Source: Muribaculaceae bacterium
GTDB taxonomy: Bacteria > Bacteroidota > Bacteroidia > Bacteroidales > Muribaculaceae
Length of the DNA stretch: 33,312 nucleotides
Direction of reading: 5' to 3'
Assembly: GCA_017545095.1 (NCBI GenBank)
Contig: JAFYCU010000013.1
Coordinates: forward strand, 1-33,312
The notes beneath the pieces were generated by a model that saw only the letters and a program-made list of their open reading frames with translations, was not told where the DNA came from and did not search any database. Shown piece by piece: positions 17,070 through 26,152 of this stretch (within the stretch, counting starts at the first letter, position 1; each line of letters opens with the position of its first letter). Position numbers and translations under genes: made by a program.

Positions 17070-17258
17070 GCGTAACTATTCAACCAATAAAACTAAGAGT
17101 GGCAGCTACCCAGGTCGGAATCCTAGTGTGTGCGGTTGGCTAATGCTATGGGCGGTACTTCGTAGATGTACCGTTGTGGTTGCTACCGCGACCGCATGTC
17201 TCCGACGTGCGATTTTGGAGGGTGTCGTTGCACTTTCTAATTGGTTGAATAGTTACGC
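17070..17258. mobile_element. MITE-like element with perfect 19-bp terminal inverted repeats
   Basis: The ends GCGTAACTATTCAACCAAT (17070-17088) and its exact complement (17240-17258) enclose 151 bp that encode no convincing protein. The spacer 16827-17315 holds no other gene. The end sequence looks like an insertion-sequence terminus, but no transposase is present and I find no clear target duplication in the flanks. A non-autonomous element is the best reading; a very long regulatory hairpin is the alternative. Confidence 0.6.
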
Positions 17259-17315
17259 ACTTGCACGCTAAACGCCAGTGGCCCAATGTTTTGGTATTAT
17301 CTGAATGGCATTGCG

Positions 17316-20300
17316 CTATTTGCTGCGCCATTCAAGCTTCATTGGACAATCCTGCGTGCGCTTGCCGAGGCCGCGCTTGGCGGCAGACCAGGTGGTGAAC
17401 TCGCTGAGTCCGTCTTGGTCCCCGAACACGCGGAACACTCCGGCTGGCACAATGTAGGGATGTGGGTCGTCGGTCTTATCGACCATGACAAAGGCGTATC
17501 TCAGGTCGCGAATGCCTTGCTCGTCCTTCGTACCCGAAATCACCAAGGCTTCGTTGGTGGTGATATCATAATCTGAGTAGTGACTAACGCCAACAGCATT
17601 GAAAAACACAGTGAAGTTGTTACCCATTCCGCTGATAAAACAGCCCTTGCCAGTGGTTTCCGAAGAACCCTGCACCTCATCATAGTCCAATGTGTTGTTC
17701 AGCATATCTTGGTTGCTGAACTTCAAATACATATCCGCAAAGATATCTCCCACATCATACTGATTGCTCGAATCGTAAACAAGTGCGAGCGGACTGTTGA
17801 AATATTCCCCCTCGATGTTGGGTGGGGTGTTGCCGTCGTAAATGGGCATGTAGGGAGCCATCTTGTCGCGGAGTTCTTTCGGAATCACGTTGTTGATGCG
17901 GTTCTCGTCGGTCATGGCGAGTCGAAGCCCCATGGTGCCCACAGCGGTTTGGGGCGTGTCGCTGTTGCGGGCTGTAGTGCGGCAGTCCTTGGCAAAGTTG
18001 CCCCAGCTGCCGCCACGATTCACGCGCTTGGTGCCCTCGGCGGGTCCGGTGGGGTTGGCCTGTCCGCCGCTGCCGTAAGTGCCAAACCAGTCACCGCACC
18101 ACTCGCGCACGTTGCCGCTCATGTCGTAGATGCCCAGCTCGTTGGGCGACTTGGTGCCCACGCAGTGCGTGCCGTAGTCGGCACTCTCGCTGCCCACGTC
18201 ATAGGCGTTGACCTTGTACCACGCCACCTCGTCGATATCGTTGCTGCCTGCATACTTATTGACCATGTAGCCACGGGCGGCGTATTCCCATTCGGCCTCG
18301 GTGGGCAGGCGGAAGTGCTGCCCGGTGAGCTGGTTCAGCTTGGTGATGAACGTCTGGCAATCCTCCCAACTCACGTTTTCCACTGGTCGTTGCAAGTTGT
18401 TGGTGTAATCCTTGCGTGGGCTGAAATAGCTCGGGTTGCTGCCCATCACCGCCTGCCACAACTCCTGCGTCACCTCGGTCTCGCCGATGCTGAAGTCGCT
18501 CAGGGCCACCCAGTGGGCGGGCTTTTCGTTGCTGGCGGCATTGCTGTCGCCGCTATTGGCCCCCATCTGGAACAGGCCACCCTTGACGGGCATCATGTTG
18601 AACGACTCGCCGGTGGGCAGCCTGAAGGTCTTGGGCTCGGGCGTGCCCTTGCCCACCATCACGTTCACCACCGGGTTCAGGTCGTCAACGTCCACCACGC
18701 CGTCGCCGTTCACATCGGCCCACGGCCATTGCTCCTTCAACGCCTTCTTGACCATGATGTTGATGATCAGGTTCATGTCCTCGACATCGCGTGTGTTGTC
18801 ACCATTCACATCACCCTGCTTGCGCTCAACGATGAAAGCTTTGGTTGAGCCAGCAGGGACTTTTGTTTCTACCAGTTCCCCTTCGTCATTCAATTCTAAT
18901 GAGAAGTAATAGTAATTGATCCAATAAATCTCACCATCAATTAGGTCGTTGAAGTTTAAAGTAAAAGTAGTTGCGGAATGAGCATTAAGATTAAGCGGTC
19001 GCGAGACTGTGCGAATGACTATCCCTTCAACTGAAGTATCATAAACAACCGTTGCGTGGTACAAATCAGCTATGACTTCCTCGTTATAAGTAGCAGAACC
19101 TATATTATTTACAGTGGTGTTCACAGTGGCTGTGTTGCCCATGAGCGTCAAGTAGCCTGATTTGATTTGCAACCCATCCACCTTATGCTCCATTCTCAAA
19201 TCTGAAGAAGGCATCTCGGTGACTTGAATCGAGTTTGTGAATAGCGGATTTGTGCCATCGCTATTAAGCGAAATCTGAATCTGCTTGGTGCCAACGGATT
19301 CTGGGCGATAGAAGAACGTCACCTTACCAGTCTCGCCTGGATTAATGTCAAGCATCTCCATGGTGGTCTTCACACCATCAACAAACAAGAAAATATAGTC
19401 GTTCATCGATGTGCCATTATTTGTGATGTCGGCAATCACTTTTATTGTTTTGTATCGATGCAAAAAGCCATCATAGGTGACATCGTTTACTTTGTAATCA
19501 ACGCTTCCGTTTATACCATGAAGAACGAGGTTAAGCGAAGTTGGTGCGATTATGGCCTCAATATAGTTTACATCGCCGCCTTCGCACACTTCCCATTCAC
19601 CATCAGGCAAGATGCGACTCATAGGTACCAAGCGGTAATTGCCATCTGCCAAATCAGACCCAAAATTCAACTCATCCTCGCATTCAGCACCATCTAAATA
19701 GTTTATAATACCTTTACCTTTCTCGTATGGCATAACAGATAGACGGTTGTCGCCGTGATATAGTGCCCAGCCAAAGCTCACGTTTTGGGACGAACCTGTC
19801 AAATTATAGATTACAGCATTTATTTTCACGTTTTTGAAATTAGATTCGGCATTATCTCGTGCAAAAGACTTGGTGGGAACTTCCAAGCTGTAGATTGTCA
19901 TCGCCGTAGATACTGTCGCGCTTTGGTCATTTGGTTGAATGCCCAATACCATATCTTGATTTTTAATGTAGCCCTCGATGTCATCACTTCCGCCCGATCC
20001 TTGTAATTCAGTGGTCAGTGCCGACAGGGCAAAATAACCGTTAATTGATTCGCTTCCCCAACCCCAATTGATATGGAATAACCCTGATTTGTTGTCATAA
20101 CCATCGCATACGAAGCCATGTCCGCTGTCATCCATTGTGTGTCCTCCATATATCACAGGGCGGCCAGCTTTAAGTTCCGCATATAGCATACATTCCCAAT
20201 CGTCTTTGCTGTAACTATTTCGCTTGGCATAACGAATTGACGGAGCATAGTTGAAGTACTTTTGGAACACTTCTGGAATATCAGAAGCTAAGGCGGACGA

Positions 20301-21140
20301 TGTTGGGTCATAATCTATAACTTTCCCATCTTCATAATACTTGATGTACTTGTAGTCCATCTGCACCGCCTGGCCGCAATAAAGCATCAGCTGCGCCACG
20401 GCATTGGCGGCAGTGCCGGCATCCGACTCTGAATAGTTGTCTTTCATATTCGCCCAGTCGAAAGTGGTTTCTGGCAAGGCCGGGCGGGTGATTTTCAGCG
20501 TTTCGGTGGTATAGGCCGGAATGGCTGTGGAGCTTGCGGGCCAGCGGTGGTAATACATCACTTGTGCCATTGCAGTGGCCACGCAACCTGTTACAGCTCG
20601 TTTGTCGATGTCTTCGAACATGGGCAGTTTGCCGTTGTAGGGTACACCCTGGTTCCAGTTGCAGGTGAGCATGGGAGTGATTTTGCCACCGAGGGCGCGC
20701 TTGGGGGCACGGTTGGGCTGGTTGTCATCGCTGCCGTTGTCGTCGCCGAGTGCGTTGATTTCGGCGGCGAGGAACTCGAGCCAGGCCTGCATGGCCGGTG
20801 GCACGTTGGCGGAGTCGTAGGCCCCGCTGTCGCTGAAGCCCAGCACGGGCACGGCGCGGTCGTCGCCGCTCACGATCACGAAGCCGTGAGCGCGTCCTGC
20901 CACCTCGTTGTTGAACACATAGAAGGCCGGTGCGGCCCCTGGTGCGCGGCGGGCGGTGGCGGTGCCAGCAGCCACCGGCTGCCGCACCACGTTGGCCTCC
21001 AAGCCGTGCGACACCAAACACTGCGTGGCCACCTCGCGGGCCTCGCTCTCGCTCAACGTCCGCGCCACAGCGGTGGGCAAACCGCCAAACATGGCGGCCA
21101 CCGCAAGCACGAATAGCATCTTAGGAAGTCTCATCTTCAT
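17316..21140 (-). CDS. C10 (streptopain-like) cysteine protease / dockerin-like / SUMF1-domain fusion
   Basis: 1274 residues, exported (signal peptide about 1-26). Residues about 27-150 are a Spi-type propeptide. Residues about 150-400 are a C10 peptidase with Cys186 in AVTGCVATAMAQVMYYH and His341 in DSGHGFVCDGY, plus the INWGWG motif; the catalytic pair is intact. Residues about 405-770 are Ig-like beta modules. Residues 776-830 hold two dockerin-like calcium loops (DVNGDNTRDVED and DVNGDGVVDVDD). Residues about 850-1076 form a SUMF1/FGE-type domain (FRLPTEAEWEYAARG, GNVREWCGDW, VNRGGSW). In that domain Asn1048 replaces the first of the two active-site cysteines of true formylglycine-generating enzymes (Cys1053 keeps the second), so that activity is unlikely. 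The last 200 residues are unrecognised. It is a single gene with its own -7 box. Confidence 0.88.
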   Translation of the reverse strand: MKMRLPKMLFVLAVAAMFGGLPTAVARTLSESEAREVATQCLVSHGLEANVVRQPVAAGTATARRAPGAAPAFYVFNNEVAGRAHGFVIVSGDDRAVPVLGFSDSGAYDSANVPPAMQAWLEFLAAEINALGDDNGSDDNQPNRAPKRALGGKITPMLTCNWNQGVPYNGKLPMFEDIDKRAVTGCVATAMAQVMYYHRWPASSTAIPAYTTETLKITRPALPETTFDWANMKDNYSESDAGTAANAVAQLMLYCGQAVQMDYKYIKYYEDGKVIDYDPTSSALASDIPEVFQKYFNYAPSIRYAKRNSYSKDDWECMLYAELKAGRPVIYGGHTMDDSGHGFVCDGYDNKSGLFHINWGWGSESINGYFALSALTTELQGSGGSDDIEGYIKNQDMVLGIQPNDQSATVSTAMTIYSLEVPTKSFARDNAESNFKNVKINAVIYNLTGSSQNVSFGWALYHGDNRLSVMPYEKGKGIINYLDGAECEDELNFGSDLADGNYRLVPMSRILPDGEWEVCEGGDVNYIEAIIAPTSLNLVLHGINGSVDYKVNDVTYDGFLHRYKTIKVIADITNNGTSMNDYIFLFVDGVKTTMEMLDINPGETGKVTFFYRPESVGTKQIQISLNSDGTNPLFTNSIQVTEMPSSDLRMEHKVDGLQIKSGYLTLMGNTATVNTTVNNIGSATYNEEVIADLYHATVVYDTSVEGIVIRTVSRPLNLNAHSATTFTLNFNDLIDGEIYWINYYYFSLELNDEGELVETKVPAGSTKAFIVERKQGDVNGDNTRDVEDMNLIINIMVKKALKEQWPWADVNGDGVVDVDDLNPVVNVMVGKGTPEPKTFRLPTGESFNMMPVKGGLFQMGANSGDSNAASNEKPAHWVALSDFSIGETEVTQELWQAVMGSNPSYFSPRKDYTNNLQRPVENVSWEDCQTFITKLNQLTGQHFRLPTEAEWEYAARGYMVNKYAGSNDIDEVAWYKVNAYDVGSESADYGTHCVGTKSPNELGIYDMSGNVREWCGDWFGTYGSGGQANPTGPAEGTKRVNRGGSWGNFAKDCRTTARNSDTPQTAVGTMGLRLAMTDENRINNVIPKELRDKMAPYMPIYDGNTPPNIEGEYFNSPLALVYDSSNQYDVGDIFADMYLKFSNQDMLNNTLDYDEVQGSSETTGKGCFISGMGNNFTVFFNAVGVSHYSDYDITTNEALVISGTKDEQGIRDLRYAFVMVDKTDDPHPYIVPAGVFRVFGDQDGLSEFTTWSAAKRGLGKRTQDCPMKLEWRSK

Positions 21141-21182
21141 GCGATAGTTAAGATTTTGATTAGAAAGTTAATAAGATGGCTG

Positions 21183-21190
21183 CAAAGTTA
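21183..21190 (-). promoter_or_regulatory. -7 box of the C10 protease gene
   Basis: TAACTTTG on the minus strand, about 43 bp before the start codon at 21140. No strong TTTG -33 box is seen. Confidence 0.5.
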
Positions 21191-21407
21191 GATAAAGAAA
21201 GTCAATTATACACTCTCCAATTTGTAAAATGATGTTAATATACAAATTTTATGCGGTTTCTTAGTGCTTGCCTTGCGCAACTCGGTTAAAACTTGAACTT
21301 TGCATGTTTGAATGACAATCATATCCGTGGCTTGCGGCGTTTGTGTGAGCTGATGGCGTGATGTGGCGTATTTGTGTGCAATGGTAATCTCACCAATATC
21401 AATTAGG

Positions 21408-21439
21408 AAGGCAGCCCGTTCTCACGAACTGGCTGCCTT
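21408..21439 (-). terminator. Hairpin terminator of the large exported protein gene
   Basis: A 9-bp stem (AAGGCAGCC with GGCTGCCTT), extended by an inner GTTC/GAAC pair, lies 57 bp past the stop at 21497. It has AAGG/CCTT flanks on both sides; the T-run is short. It also separates this gene from the promoter of the C10 protease gene. Confidence 0.65.
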
Positions 21440-21496
21440 TTCAAAAAGATGAATGAAAATAGTATACTTAAAGCATGTTACGTGTCATGTCCATTG

Positions 21497-24400
21497 TCAT
21501 TTCACCACCACTACTTTCACTCCATCGATGATATACACTCCAGCATTCAAGCCATCAACACCGCTCGACTGCAGTCGGCGACCATCGATGGTGAAGATGC
21601 CTTTCTTGCCGCTTGTGGCTTGAGCGTTCACATCGTCGATTGAAACGATGATGGTGTCGTCGGCATGCGACAAGGGTAGGTCGGTACGATTTTCCAGATA
21701 ATAACGGAAGCCCAGCATGGCATAACTCTCTTCGAGTTTTTCCAGTGCGCAGTCGTCGGTATATTTGTAGTTGTCGTTGCCGTCGCTACTTGCGGCCACT
21801 GCGCTGTTATGCTCGCCATCCAGATAAACCATTGAGCCGTGCAGCACTACGGTGTCATCGCCACCCACACGAGCTGGTGCGTGCATCGAAGAGTTGTCAT
21901 CGCTATAGTGCTGCAAAACAAGTGTTTCTGGTGTTTGATTATCCCATTCTTGGCTATAATTGACACCGCCGATGAAGTAGACTGGGCCATTGATGATCAC
22001 ATGTTGCTTGTTCTCCAATGCGGTATAGGTCTGTGCCACTGTGTTTCCATCAATTTCCAATGTAGCGGGCATGTCGGGCTCGCGAGTGGGCTTAATCAGG
22101 TAGTAGCGGCCAGCCTCGATAGCGATGGCATCGTCGGCAGCATCAACGTCGTTGGGGCGATAAGTCAAGATGTTGTTGTTGCCGAATTTTGACGTGAAGA
22201 AATACATCGGCTCACCCAATTCCACGTCATTACCGAAAGCCTTGCGCAGCTGCGACCAGGTGAGGTTGACGGGCAAAACGATGCAATTCCATTGGTCTAA
22301 CGAGAACGAGCGGTGCAGAGCCAGGTTGGCGTTGGTGTAGTCGCGGCCCTTGGCCAACTGCGTGGCCTCTTCATCAAGAGTAAACTCATCCACACACGAG
22401 TCATCGTCCTGACAATCGGGCGTGCCATCCTGGTCATAGTCGTTGCGGATGAAGATGCCGTAGTATTTCGAGTCGAAGTCGAGCAGGTTGGCAATGTTGG
22501 CAATCGTGATGCGAATGGCATCGTAGTTGGTGGTGGGATTCATAAAGATGTAGCTCTTGTCGCCATATCCAATGGCGTTAACACCCAGCACACTCCAGTC
22601 GTTTTGCGACTCTTGTTCCACACCATTCAGGTAGGTCTTGATGGTCACCCAGCTGCCAGCGTTCACACCAGCCAGATATGTTTTGCTGTCCATGATAATA
22701 CCCACCTGCTGACTTGGCGTATAGACATGGCCCAGATCCACAGCCAGAACCAATCCATCGCCCAGCGACACTGTGTTGCTGATGCTCACACCAGTGTTGA
22801 TGTCATCATCGACCAGGAAGGTTAGGTTGTCGACCACGTTGGCGGCATTCACGCCTCCGGCAAACTGAACGTTGTTGCCATCGATGCGGGCATTGACGAG
22901 TTCTGAAACCATTGTTGTCGAACACCCAATGGGGTCATAGCACTCGGTTGGTTCATTTTCGTCAGCAATGGCTTCGTCGAAGGCGTAATAAATCTTGAAT
23001 CGGTCAATCGACAGGTCAAGCACACCGCTCTTCCACAGCACAAATTCATCAAAAGCCACCCCGGCAGGGATGTCGACGGAGAAGCGCAGTTTCTGCGTGC
23101 GTGTGCTGCCAATGAGCTTCACTTTCACCGTGTTGGTTTCCTTGATGACCTTGCTGGCAGTTTGGTTGCCGCCATTATAGGTGCGAATGTTGAACAGGTC
23201 GATAACATCGGCTGTGAGACCCGTCGACTGTGTTTCGACGATGAATCCGATGCGATGTGCCGAAGAACCATCGCTAATCAAGCCATTGCTCTTTTTCACA
23301 CCCACAATGGGAAGGTTCTCGACCACGGTGGCGTTGAGGGCGTTGCTGTAGGTGGCATAATCGTCGAAAGTGGGATTGAGCACATTCTGAGCGTCCTGCA
23401 GGTTGCCATTGATGTTAATCAGCGTCCCTCCGTCGCTCACGTTGTCGCTAAGCACAAAGTCGGGATTGGTGCTCTCGTTGATCAAGGGGTCGTCGCACGA
23501 AGCAGCACTGACGTACAAGCCTCGTGTAATGGTCACCTCGTCCATGCAGCCATCCAAAGCGCGGGCGCGAATCACATAATCACCATCCACCGTCATACCC
23601 GTGAGCAGTCCGTTATCATCGATAGCAGCATTGGCTCCTGTGGGCTGGCTGGTCACACTCCACACCACAGGAATGTCGGCATTAGCGGTGAGCTGGCAGC
23701 TGGTCTCGCTGCTGCAAATGGCCGTGTTGGCGGTGAGCTGCAGGTCGCACTGGTGGTTGCTCTCGGCGGGGTCGCTCACGATGGCATACCAGCCCTTCAT
23801 GCCGCCCAAGTCCACCGACAGCACCGTGTAGAACGTAATCTGGATGTGCGAGAAGTCGTCCTTTGCCGTGATGGTGGGGAACTGCTCGCCACCGCTCACC
23901 AAGCTCAGCGCCAGCACATTGGCATTGATAGTTTCTTCCTGCACCTCGGTCTGCACATACTCGTAGTCGTAGCTTTTAAAGTCTGCGGTGTGGCTGGCTT
24001 GCTGCCATTCGCCCTTGAACAAGCGCACCTTGGCCCACGTACCCACAGGGAGCTTGAGTAGCGAGCCTGTGCTCACCTTGAAACTCACAGTAGATCCTTT
24101 CTTGAAAGGCATACTCTGGTCAGGATCCTGCGGGTTGATGGCGGCACCCACGCGGCAGTCCAGATTGGCACCGATTGAAATCACACCCCAGGCCACGCCG
24201 TCGGTGAGATCATCGTTGATCAAGTCGCTGCCAGCCCAATGGCCCAACTCATAGCTCAGGGGGATTGTGTTGAACTCGTTGCGTGTCGAGCTCCAAATCT
24301 GCTTCTTGCCTTGGTCCAGAGTGAATGCGGTGCGACCATGCGCACCAGCGTAGTTCTGCATCGCGGTCTCGGTGATGGTGTAGTTCTTGTAGTCGCCTAC

Positions 24401-25390
24401 AAAGGCGTACTTGACGCGAGTATTGGTCACCACGCTGGCGTCGGCCAATCCTGTGGGCATAAGCGAAATCTCGTCAAACTCACAAGGAGCCGTGGCCGAC
24501 ACATCGAGCGTCACCTCGTCCGAACCGGGAATCTTTATCAGCGACAGTCCCACGCCACCGGCATTCTGGCCTGTGGTCACTGCTTTAGTGGCCATCAGCT
24601 GGCCTTCAAGATAGAAACTGATGGTCCAGGCATTGGCCACGGCCAGATTGAGCACGCTGGCCCCTGTGCTGGCCACCAGCGAGAAACCAGCAGTGGTGCC
24701 AGCGGCATAGTGGTTCTTGGTGTCGCGAATGCTGGTGATGGGTTTTGCTCCCACACCCACCGAAGCCACCGAGGGGAATACGGCCACATTGCTCAGATCC
24801 TCGTCCATCATGTTGTCGAGGTCGCGCACCCAGTTACCCACCTCAACCACGCTAACAAGTTTGTTCACCATGCAATGGCGGCCTGTGAGCGCACGCCGTT
24901 GGTCGATGTAGTTGGCTCCCGATGGGTCGGTTTGCTGCCACACCGGTTTGGAGGTGGTGGGCATATTGGGCAGCTGCCAATATCCAGTCATTTTGTCGGA
25001 ACCCCAGCCGGTGATCACATAGGTGCTCCCGTTCATCAGGGTGAGGTCATCGGTCTGGTTCCACTTGGCATCCCACGATGGCTTGTTGGCACCATTGGGA
25101 TTCATTCGCACAAAGATGATGTCATAGCCTGTGGAGCCGTCAAGGTCGAATGACCAGGTCACGTTGTCGGTCGTGGAGCCTTGCGTCCACGTCTGGGTTC
25201 CAGGCAGAGTGGTGGAGCCGCCTTGCTCATCGGTCACAACCACAGGCTCGGTCCAGGTGTAGGCCCACCATTCTTCATCGCCGGTATTGCAACTCCCTGG
25301 TTGCAAGAACACCTCGGCCGACGACCCTACCCATGCGCTCAGCAGCACAATGAGTGCTGCGAGCCTTGTCTTTTGTAATGGTAGTTTCAT
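21497..25390 (-). CDS. Large multidomain exported protein with C-terminal sorting-like motif
   Basis: 1297 residues from the ATG at 25390, which opens a clean signal peptide (MKLPLQKTRLAALIVLLSA); the open frame to 25480 adds 30 residues with no merit. It is a long beta-rich extracellular protein. Near the middle is an Ig-like module of the bacterial BIG type (ICSSETSCQLTANADIPVVWSV). Two repeated sections of related build follow, each with Asn/Asp-rich jelly-roll-like sequence (ESTNPDFVLSDN; CSTTMVSELVNARIDG). A short thrombospondin-3-like calcium motif reads DYDQDGTPDCQDDDSC. The C-terminus GIFTIDGRRLQSSGVDG... VYIIDGVKVVVVK resembles the sorting tails of Bacteroidales type IX secretion substrates. 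No enzyme motif was found. A surface adhesin or glycan-binding role is plausible, not shown. Confidence 0.75.
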   Translation of the reverse strand: MKLPLQKTRLAALIVLLSAWVGSSAEVFLQPGSCNTGDEEWWAYTWTEPVVVTDEQGGSTTLPGTQTWTQGSTTDNVTWSFDLDGSTGYDIIFVRMNPNGANKPSWDAKWNQTDDLTLMNGSTYVITGWGSDKMTGYWQLPNMPTTSKPVWQQTDPSGANYIDQRRALTGRHCMVNKLVSVVEVGNWVRDLDNMMDEDLSNVAVFPSVASVGVGAKPITSIRDTKNHYAAGTTAGFSLVASTGASVLNLAVANAWTISFYLEGQLMATKAVTTGQNAGGVGLSLIKIPGSDEVTLDVSATAPCEFDEISLMPTGLADASVVTNTRVKYAFVGDYKNYTITETAMQNYAGAHGRTAFTLDQGKKQIWSSTRNEFNTIPLSYELGHWAGSDLINDDLTDGVAWGVISIGANLDCRVGAAINPQDPDQSMPFKKGSTVSFKVSTGSLLKLPVGTWAKVRLFKGEWQQASHTADFKSYDYEYVQTEVQEETINANVLALSLVSGGEQFPTITAKDDFSHIQITFYTVLSVDLGGMKGWYAIVSDPAESNHQCDLQLTANTAICSSETSCQLTANADIPVVWSVTSQPTGANAAIDDNGLLTGMTVDGDYVIRARALDGCMDEVTITRGLYVSAASCDDPLINESTNPDFVLSDNVSDGGTLININGNLQDAQNVLNPTFDDYATYSNALNATVVENLPIVGVKKSNGLISDGSSAHRIGFIVETQSTGLTADVIDLFNIRTYNGGNQTASKVIKETNTVKVKLIGSTRTQKLRFSVDIPAGVAFDEFVLWKSGVLDLSIDRFKIYYAFDEAIADENEPTECYDPIGCSTTMVSELVNARIDGNNVQFAGGVNAANVVDNLTFLVDDDINTGVSISNTVSLGDGLVLAVDLGHVYTPSQQVGIIMDSKTYLAGVNAGSWVTIKTYLNGVEQESQNDWSVLGVNAIGYGDKSYIFMNPTTNYDAIRITIANIANLLDFDSKYYGIFIRNDYDQDGTPDCQDDDSCVDEFTLDEEATQLAKGRDYTNANLALHRSFSLDQWNCIVLPVNLTWSQLRKAFGNDVELGEPMYFFTSKFGNNNILTYRPNDVDAADDAIAIEAGRYYLIKPTREPDMPATLEIDGNTVAQTYTALENKQHVIINGPVYFIGGVNYSQEWDNQTPETLVLQHYSDDNSSMHAPARVGGDDTVVLHGSMVYLDGEHNSAVAASSDGNDNYKYTDDCALEKLEESYAMLGFRYYLENRTDLPLSHADDTIIVSIDDVNAQATSGKKGIFTIDGRRLQSSGVDGLNAGVYIIDGVKVVVVK

Positions 25391-25402
25391 TATTAAAACA
25401 TT

Positions 25403-25440
25403 AAAAAAGGCTCTGCCGTCAGCTCTGTGCAGATTTTTTT
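25403..25440 (-). promoter_or_regulatory. Terminator-like hairpin directly before the start codon at 25390
   Basis: On the minus strand A8, then TCTGC, a loop of about 14 nt, GCAGA, GCC and T6 (25408-25403), just 12 bp before the ATG. The stem is short. It has the form of an attenuator at the end of a leader of about 325 nt, but could be chance. Confidence 0.3.
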
Positions 25441-25714
25441 TAAAACAAGAATAAAGGAACGTGAGCCGACCATAACTCATTCCGCTGGTTGGCTCTCGAC
25501 AGCCCTATGCAATGAATGAATAAATCGCGCCCACGCCCTTAGGGTATATTAACAATGCCACACAATTCCATAACAATGGAATCATGGCAGCGAGCTAACA
25601 CGCCCAAGGGAGAGCGTGTAAACCATTCCTATTGCATTGTGAGTTGTCGAGATTCACCAGCGAGGAAATGTTATACGCTTCCCGATGACTTACTTGGTCC
25701 TTCCAAGTTTCGCG

Positions 25715-25722
25715 CAAAGTTA
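25715..25722 (-). promoter_or_regulatory. Candidate -7 box for the large exported protein gene
   Basis: TAACTTTG on the minus strand (CAAAGTTA on the plus strand). It would give a long leader of about 325 nt to the ATG at 25390. The spacer 25391-25913 otherwise shows no gene. Confidence 0.4.
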
Positions 25723-25913
25723 TACACAAAAATATTGTCACCCAACAAAACTGATGCGCAACCTCACGGCATTTATATTTTTTTAATAAAACGCCACTAT
25801 TTGCATAACTATAAGGAACAAAAAGTGGACTATGTCCCCATCTATCTTAAACGTTTCTTCCGTAACCTGCTGCTGGGCGAGCAGTAGGCGTTGCGCGACC
25901 ACTCGGCTTACAA

Positions 25914-26101
25914 TAATGTTGCGCTTCACGCGAAATTACGCTGCGTCGGCAATGCATAAGCAAAAAACTTCGTCTTTTGTTTTGCATTGCGCTCATCTTG
26001 CAGTCATGTTGACTTCGTCGAAATTACGCTGCGTATCGGCAATGCAAAAGCAAAAAACTTCGTCTTTTGTTTTGCATTGCGCTCAACTTGCAGTAATTTT
26101 G
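25914..26101 (+). repeat. Tandem 90-bp promoter/hairpin repeats upstream of the dockerin protein
   Basis: Three -7-like boxes at exact 90-bp spacing: TAATGTTG (25914), TCATGTTG (26004), TAATTTTG (26094). Between them are two units containing a short hairpin (CTTCACGCG or ACTTCGTCGAA), a GCTGCGT stretch and a 42-nt hairpin at 25949-25990 and 26039-26080 (arms GCAATGCAAAA type). Only the last unit has an intact promoter. Close relatives lie at 30867-31064 and 9143-9240. Confidence 0.85.
26071..26101 (+). promoter_or_regulatory. Promoter of the dockerin-like protein gene
   Basis: TTTG (26071-26074), 19 bp, TAATTTTG (26094-26101). The start codon is 51 bp downstream. It is the 3' end of the 90-bp repeat. 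Confidence 0.75.
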
Positions 26102-26152
26102 CAGGGCAAAACGAGTATGAACCATTTACACTAATTTTAACCTCAACTAATT

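Noticed and set aside
17059..17271. 70-codon open frame in the MITE-like element
   Set aside because: It runs through both inverted ends and has no recognisable features.
17316..21140. Active formylglycine-generating enzyme
   Set aside because: The first active-site cysteine is replaced by Asn1048.
25390..25480. Start of the large exported protein at 25480
   Set aside because: A clean signal peptide begins at 25390; the extension is not protein-like.
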